Source of the DNA: Gammaproteobacteria bacterium
GTDB lineage: Bacteria; Pseudomonadota; Gammaproteobacteria; SZUA-152
Assembly: GCA_021647505.1 (NCBI GenBank)
Contig: JAKIUN010000005.1
Span: forward strand, 1-33,926
DNA: 33,926 bases
Reading direction: 5' to 3'
Position 1 is the first letter of the stretch. Each line of letters begins with the position of its first letter. The position numbers and the translations under genes were made by a program. The notes beneath the pieces were generated by a model that was not told where the DNA came from, searched no databases, and saw only the letters and a list, made by a program, of their open reading frames with translations. Below, in pieces: positions 29,717 to 33,926 of the stretch.

Positions 29717-31063
29717 CTATTCCAGCCCCAGCTTCTTCAACCGATAACGCAGCGCCCGAAAGCTGAGCCCCAGCAGCTTGGCGGCGGCGGTCTTGTTGTA
29801 TTTGGTCTGTTCCAGGGCCTGCTGGATGGCCTTTTTCTCGATTTCACCGAGGTGCTCTTCCAGCTGGATCTGGCCGGAATCGAATGCCCCGGGCGTGGGC
29901 AGGCTGGTTTGGGCGGTGGCGGGCAGTTGCAGGTCTTGTGTGCGAATGGTGTTGTCCTCGCACAGGGTCATGGCGCGTTCGAGGATGTTTTCCAGTTCGC
30001 GGACATTACCGGGGAAGGGGTATCGGTTGAGATTTTTCAGGGCGCCGGGGGTGATGTGCGGGGTGTCGAGGCCGGTCTGTCGGGCGAGTTTGTGCAGGGT
30101 GTGCTCGGTGAGTTGTGGGATGTCTTCGCGGCGCTCGCGCAGGGGAGGTACGTGCAGCTCGATGACGTTGATACGGTAGTAGAGATCCTGCCGGAACCTG
30201 CCGTCCTCGACCAGCGTGGCGAGGTTTTTGTGGGTGGCGCTGAGGATGCGTACATCGACGGACTGTTCTGTGGCTGAGCCCACGGGGCGCACGGCCTTTT
30301 CCTGTATGGCGCGCAGTAGCTTGACCTGCATCTGCAGGGGCAGGTCGGCCACTTCATCGAGAAACAAGGTGCCGCCTTCGGCGGCCTGGAAGAGTCCGTC
30401 TTTGTCGGCGCCGGCGCCGGTGAAGCTGCCTTTCTTGTGACCGAAGAATTCACTTTCCATCAGTTCGTCGGGGATGGCGCCGCAGTTGACGGGCACGAAA
30501 GGTTGGTTGGCGCGCGGCCCTTTATTGTGGATCAGCCGGGCGACGAGTTCCTTGCCGGTGCCGGACTCACCACCGATGTAGATAGGGGCCTGGCTGCGCG
30601 CGACCTTGGCGATGGTGGCGCGAGTGCGCTGCATGGCCTTGGAGTCGCCCAGCAGTTCGTTGCGTGAGCGACGATCCAGCCGTGGGTGGCTTTCGGAGAC
30701 CTTGAGCGCGGTGTTGACCAGGTTGCGCAGGATATGCAAATCCACTGGTTTGGAGACAAAGTCGAAGGCGCCGGCCTTGAGGGCGCGGATGGCCCATTCC
30801 ATGTTGCCGTGGGCGGTGATCACCGCCACCGGGGTCTTCGCGTGATGCGCAGAGATGTGCTCGACCAGTTCAATACCGTTGCCATCCGGCAGCTTCATGT
30901 CGGTGAGACACAGGTCGAAGCGGTGCTGTGACAGCAGCTCGCGAGCCTCGGCCAAGTCGGCCGCTGAGCGGGTCTCGATGTTCATCCGGCCCAGGGTCAG
31001 CTCCAGGAGTTCGCGGATATCGGGTTCGTCGTCGACGATGAGGGCGAAGGAAGGTGGTGTCAT
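29717..31063 (-). CDS. pilR: Sigma-54-dependent response regulator PilR
   Basis: 448 residues from the ATG at 31063, which overlaps the pilS stop (ATGA). Receiver domain at about 1-120 with ALIVDDEPDIRELLELTLGR and the phosphorylation site in LCLTDMKLPDGNG. The AAA+ sigma-54 interaction domain covers about 140-370: Walker A GESGTGKELVARLIH, GAFTGA loop seen as GSFTGA, and GTLFLDEVADLPLQMQVKLL. The C-terminal Fis-type HTH is TKYNKTAAAKLLGLSFRALR. It activates pilA transcription from sigma-54 promoters, and one is present at 25608-25624. It follows pilS directly and is separated from pilA by the TA cluster. Confidence 0.93.
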   Translation of the reverse strand: MTPPSFALIVDDEPDIRELLELTLGRMNIETRSAADLAEARELLSQHRFDLCLTDMKLPDGNGIELVEHISAHHAKTPVAVITAHGNMEWAIRALKAGAFDFVSKPVDLHILRNLVNTALKVSESHPRLDRRSRNELLGDSKAMQRTRATIAKVARSQAPIYIGGESGTGKELVARLIHNKGPRANQPFVPVNCGAIPDELMESEFFGHKKGSFTGAGADKDGLFQAAEGGTLFLDEVADLPLQMQVKLLRAIQEKAVRPVGSATEQSVDVRILSATHKNLATLVEDGRFRQDLYYRINVIELHVPPLRERREDIPQLTEHTLHKLARQTGLDTPHITPGALKNLNRYPFPGNVRELENILERAMTLCEDNTIRTQDLQLPATAQTSLPTPGAFDSGQIQLEEHLGEIEKKAIQQALEQTKYNKTAAAKLLGLSFRALRYRLKKLGLE

Positions 31064-32685
31064 GTTCTCTTGGCGTGTGTTCGGGTATCGGCGAATTCTA
31101 TACGAAAACAGCTGCCGCCGGTGGGTACGGCAATATAGCTCAGGCGTGCGGCGTTGCCTTCGCAAAGCTCGCGTGCGATGTAGAGCCCCAGTCCCGAACC
31201 TTTGGCGTCGGTGGTGAAGAAGGGCTCGAAGATGTGTTGTACATCCTCCGGCTTGATGCCGGGGCCGTGGTCGATGACGTCAAGCACGGGATGACTGATG
31301 CCGGGCTGCCGTCCTCCGTGCAGTTCCAGCTTGGGTTGGCCGGGATAATTGTGGCTGTAGCGCAGGCCGTTCTGACACAGATTCCACAGGATCTGGTGGA
31401 GCTGGGTGGCATCCATACGAACGTTGATGTTGCTGGGCTCGATACTGATGCTGATGTTCTCGCTGGCGCAGCCTTGGCTGAGGGTGAATTCAGCGATGAA
31501 CTGCGTCAGCCAATCTTTGAGGGACAGATCCTCGGGTTTGGCGCGGTCACGGCGGTTTAGTCGTAGCACATTTTCAATGATGTCATTCACGCGCGCGGTG
31601 TTACTGTGGATGATCTCCAGCAGACGCCGATCCGAGGGGTTGTCCGGTACCGTCTCGGCGAGCAGTTGTTCGGCGTGGCTGATGGCGCCCAGTGGATTAC
31701 GGATCTCGTGGGCGATGCTGGCGGTGAGCCGGCCCAGCGAGGCCAGTTTCATTTGTTGGGCCTGTTGCGCCATGCGTGCGGTGTCTTCGAGAAAGATCAG
31801 GGTGCCGGCCTGTTTGTCGTAGCCCAGGGCCGTCATGCTGGGCAGCAGGTCGGTGGAGCCGCTGCCGGTGCGAAATATCCAGGGTTCGTTCAGTTTGTTG
31901 TTTAGCCAGGCGGCCAGTTGTTTATCCAGTTCCGTGGACACCAATTTCAGCGGTTTGTTGGTGGGGCCGCTCAGTAAAGGGAGCCCCAGCATATGCCAGG
32001 CAGACTCATTCATCAGGCGGATACGGCTGTCGGCATCGACGACGATGATGCCGGACTGCATGCGCTGGATGACGTGCTGGTTGAGTTGTGCCAGATTGGC
32101 CAGGTCGACGCCTCGCTGCGCCGCCAGTGCCTCACTTTCGCGGATACGCCTGGACAGGACATGGGCGAGAAAGGCGGTGGCGAACAGTGTTGCGCCGAGG
32201 ATGCCGGCCTTGGTGTAATCGACCGGCAGAGTTTGTGAAATTTGTGCATAGACCTGCTCCGCCAGCACCGCCAGTGCGGCGATAGCAGCGAACAGGATCG
32301 AGGTTCGTCCCCCCAGCAGCAAACTGTTGCCGGCGATGGCCACCACCAGTAGCATGCCCAGTCCAGAGGCGATGCCGCCGCTGGCACGCATCAGCAGGGT
32401 TAAGGCGATGATATCCAACACCACCAACCCGTAAGCGAGGGCTCGGAAGCTGAGCCAGCGCCAGTGGATGGCAAAGCTGGCGATACTGGCCAGCAGTAGA
32501 TAGACGATACTGACGGCGATGAATAGGTGTGGGTCGTGGCTGCCCAGCTGCGGCAAGTTGGCATCGATAAAATAGAAGCTAACGAACAGCGATGTCAGTA
32601 GGATACGATACAGGTTTAGGTAGCGCAGGGGGCGCCAGACCTGGTCGCCACCACGGCCAGAGAGGCTGTTAGGAGTGGGGGGCAT
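31060..32685 (-). CDS. pilS: Sensor histidine kinase PilS
   Basis: 541 residues. About six membrane helices lie in the first 190 residues. A PAS-like domain covers about 205-315 (MQSGIIVVDADSRIRLMNES). The dimerisation/phosphoacceptor motif is SIAHEIRNPLGAISHAEQLL, with N box NLCQNGLRYS, G1 DHGPGI, F box FEPFFTT and G2 GSGLGLYIA. The layout matches PilS, which monitors pilin in the inner membrane and phosphorylates PilR. It starts 2 bases after the PP_0621-like gene and overlaps pilR by four bases. Confidence 0.92.
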   Translation of the reverse strand: MPPTPNSLSGRGGDQVWRPLRYLNLYRILLTSLFVSFYFIDANLPQLGSHDPHLFIAVSIVYLLLASIASFAIHWRWLSFRALAYGLVVLDIIALTLLMRASGGIASGLGMLLVVAIAGNSLLLGGRTSILFAAIAALAVLAEQVYAQISQTLPVDYTKAGILGATLFATAFLAHVLSRRIRESEALAAQRGVDLANLAQLNQHVIQRMQSGIIVVDADSRIRLMNESAWHMLGLPLLSGPTNKPLKLVSTELDKQLAAWLNNKLNEPWIFRTGSGSTDLLPSMTALGYDKQAGTLIFLEDTARMAQQAQQMKLASLGRLTASIAHEIRNPLGAISHAEQLLAETVPDNPSDRRLLEIIHSNTARVNDIIENVLRLNRRDRAKPEDLSLKDWLTQFIAEFTLSQGCASENISISIEPSNINVRMDATQLHQILWNLCQNGLRYSHNYPGQPKLELHGGRQPGISHPVLDVIDHGPGIKPEDVQHIFEPFFTTDAKGSGLGLYIARELCEGNAARLSYIAVPTGGSCFRIEFADTRTHAKRT

Positions 32686-32687
32686 AC

Positions 32688-32948
32688 CTAGGCCTTACGG
32701 TTCCTGTTCTGGCGATCTTTAGTCACACGCCTGGTATCCCGGTGTTGCGGGCAGCAGTAAAAGTGTTTCCCCTGCACCAGTGCTTGTTCGCGAGGGACAT
32801 GTACCCGGCAATGTCGGCAGGCAACGGTTTCGACATAATGCTCCAGCGGGCGAGGGGCGCCTGCGCGGGGTTTGAGATACAGTCGCCGGATCAAGGCGAT
32901 GGCCAGCCACACGGCGAGGCCGATAATGAGAAAACGGAATATAGGCAT
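32688..32948 (-). CDS. PP_0621-family small membrane protein with two CxxC-like pairs
   Basis: 86 residues. An N-terminal membrane helix (FRFLIIGLAVWLAIALIRRL) is followed by a cytoplasmic zinc-ribbon-like segment with VACRHCRVHVPREQA and FYCCPQHRDTR. The pattern matches the conserved PP_0621 family commonly found just upstream of pilS. The role is unknown; the position suggests a link with pilus regulation or simply a shared promoter. Confidence 0.82.
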   Translation of the reverse strand: MPIFRFLIIGLAVWLAIALIRRLYLKPRAGAPRPLEHYVETVACRHCRVHVPREQALVQGKHFYCCPQHRDTRRVTKDRQNRNRKA

Positions 32949-33247
32949 GGAGCGAATTATAGGGCATTTCTAATGCCAGGGCCCCGCAAGTGGTCGTGCT
33001 TCTTGCTCAGTGCACTATATTGATCCGCAGAGCGAATGACAGCGTTGAGCATAATCCTTATTGTGATGCCAAAAAGCTTCATATCGTTCTACGGATCAAG
33101 AGCTTGTGCTGAGTGAGTGCAAGCACTTGCAAGATCCAGATAATAATGGAAATACCTTATGGATCAGGTACCGCTTTTGTCTGTGCTATGTTTTGCATAG
33201 GCATTTGCGGAATAAACACAAGACGTGTCAGTGATGGGGAGGGGGGC
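32949..33247. other. Divergent promoter region
   Basis: About 300 bases between the PP_0621-like gene (minus) and the response regulator (plus). No gene, palindrome or convincing promoter pair was picked out. Confidence 0.35.
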
Positions 33248-33926
33248 GTGTCCGGCAAGATATTGAAAGTTCTGGTGGTGGATGACACCGAGGCCAACCT
33301 GAGCCTGTTTGACAAGTTCATCCGGCGCATGGGGCATGAGACGGTTTTCGCCACCAATGGTCTGGAGGCGGTGGCGCGATTCGAGGAATGCCGGCCGGAT
33401 CTGGTGCTGATGGATGTGATGATGCCTGAAATGGATGGCTATGAGGCGACGCGGAAAATTCGTACTCTGTGTAATGAGAACTGGGTGCCGATCATTTTCA
33501 TGAGTGCCAAGGCCTCTGTCGATGATCAGGTCATGGGTCTGGAGGCCGGCGGTGATGACTATCTTACCAAACCGGTCAATCTAAAAATTCTTACCGCCAA
33601 GATTACCGCTATGCAGCGCATCGCCGAGATGCAGCAGACACTGGAAGACTCGGCCAGTGAGCTGCAGCAGTACCGCGACGATGCAGAGCAGGAGATGCGG
33701 TTGGCGACCCGTCTGATGGCGCGTATTACCCGCAGTGCCACGCTTGCCGACCCCTTGCTCAAGGTCTGGGCTTTGCCTGCTGTGCACATGAGTGGTGATC
33801 TGGTTGCTGCCGCCCGGCCTTTCGAAGATCGCCTCTATGTCCTGCTGGCCGATGCTACCGGCCATGGCCTGTCGGCGGCGTTGATGCAGATGCCGGTTTC
33901 GCAGACCTTTTATGACATGGCGCAGG
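33248..33926 (+). CDS. Response regulator fused to a SpoIIE-type serine phosphatase (5-prime part)
   Basis: The gene starts with GTG at 33248 after a strong GGGGAGGGGGG ribosome site and runs off the right edge; 226 residues are visible. The receiver domain spans about 4-125: VLVVDDTEANLSLFDKFIRR, phosphorylation site LVLMDVMMPEMDGYEATRKI, conserved Lys in DDYLTKPVNL. A coiled-coil linker follows (MQQTLEDSASELQQYRDDAE). Then a PP2C/SpoIIE start with HMSGDLVAAARPFEDRLYVL and LADATGHGLSAALMQMPVSQ; the two Asp are metal ligands in the family. Such fusions dephosphorylate anti-sigma-factor antagonists on receiving a signal. A GTG start explains why no ATG fits. Confidence 0.85.
   Translation, partial: MSGKILKVLVVDDTEANLSLFDKFIRRMGHETVFATNGLEAVARFEECRPDLVLMDVMMPEMDGYEATRKIRTLCNENWVPIIFMSAKASVDDQVMGLEAGGDDYLTKPVNLKILTAKITAMQRIAEMQQTLEDSASELQQYRDDAEQEMRLATRLMARITRSATLADPLLKVWALPAVHMSGDLVAAARPFEDRLYVLLADATGHGLSAALMQMPVSQTFYDMAQ

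Overview
The window reads as chromosomal DNA of a gammaproteobacterium. The evidence is the conserved block pilD-coaE-zapD-yacG next to pilBC, a PP_0621-family gene followed by pilS-pilR, and mpl-ubiX, ribonuclease D and REP-type palindromes of the kind common in that class. Housekeeping parts are GC-rich. The stretch from about 6.2 to 11.8 kb is visibly richer in A+T and looks like a later acquisition. No rRNA, tRNA or CRISPR array was seen.

Layout. (1) 1-1482: the tail of an outer-membrane barrel protein and a porin. (2) 1813-5886, minus strand: a self-contained uptake operon, TonB-dependent receptor - ExbB - ExbD - TonB. (3) 6597-11831, plus strand: a Tat-exported Rieske protein and a large molybdopterin oxidoreductase of the arsenite oxidase/iodate reductase (AioBA/IdrBA) type, then a small acidic secreted protein with three copies of a PD-x-LL motif, then an outer-membrane porin. 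This is the most novel-looking unit. Its catalytic subunit keeps the Fe-S cysteines and an Arg-x-Gly-Gly-His motif but differs from arsenite oxidase elsewhere in the active site and carries a long acidic insertion. (4) 12437-18248: LON-domain protein, ubiX, mpl and a membrane protein (minus), rnd (plus), yacG and zapD (minus). (5) 18536-32948: a type IV pilus region on the minus strand (coaE, pilD, pilC, pilB, pilA, pilR, pilS, PP_0621-like). pilA has a good sigma-54 promoter that PilSR would be expected to drive. (6) 33248-end: the start of a response regulator fused to a SpoIIE-type phosphatase.

The pilus block is interrupted twice by accessory DNA. Between pilB and pilA lie an IS21-like end remnant, an XRE/RelE toxin-antitoxin (TA) pair, a broken integrase and a palindromic element. 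Between pilA and pilR lie a YefM/RelE pair, a HigBA pair, an RHH/GNAT pair, a lone HigA whose HigB is reduced to its last ten codons, and another HigBA pair, plus the decayed tail of a further HigA. That is about six TA modules, whole or partial, in about 6 kb. In three toxin-first modules the predicted -10 box ends exactly 6 nt before the start codon, which suggests leaderless transcripts.

Three short elements at 15.8, 24.8 and 26.8 kb share terminal inverted repeats of the form AATGNCAYTAAGTTAAS. They look like one family of miniature transposable elements (MITEs). The third is flanked by an 11-bp direct repeat and sits inside a different REP-like palindrome. The first two carry a nested REP pair in opposite orientations.
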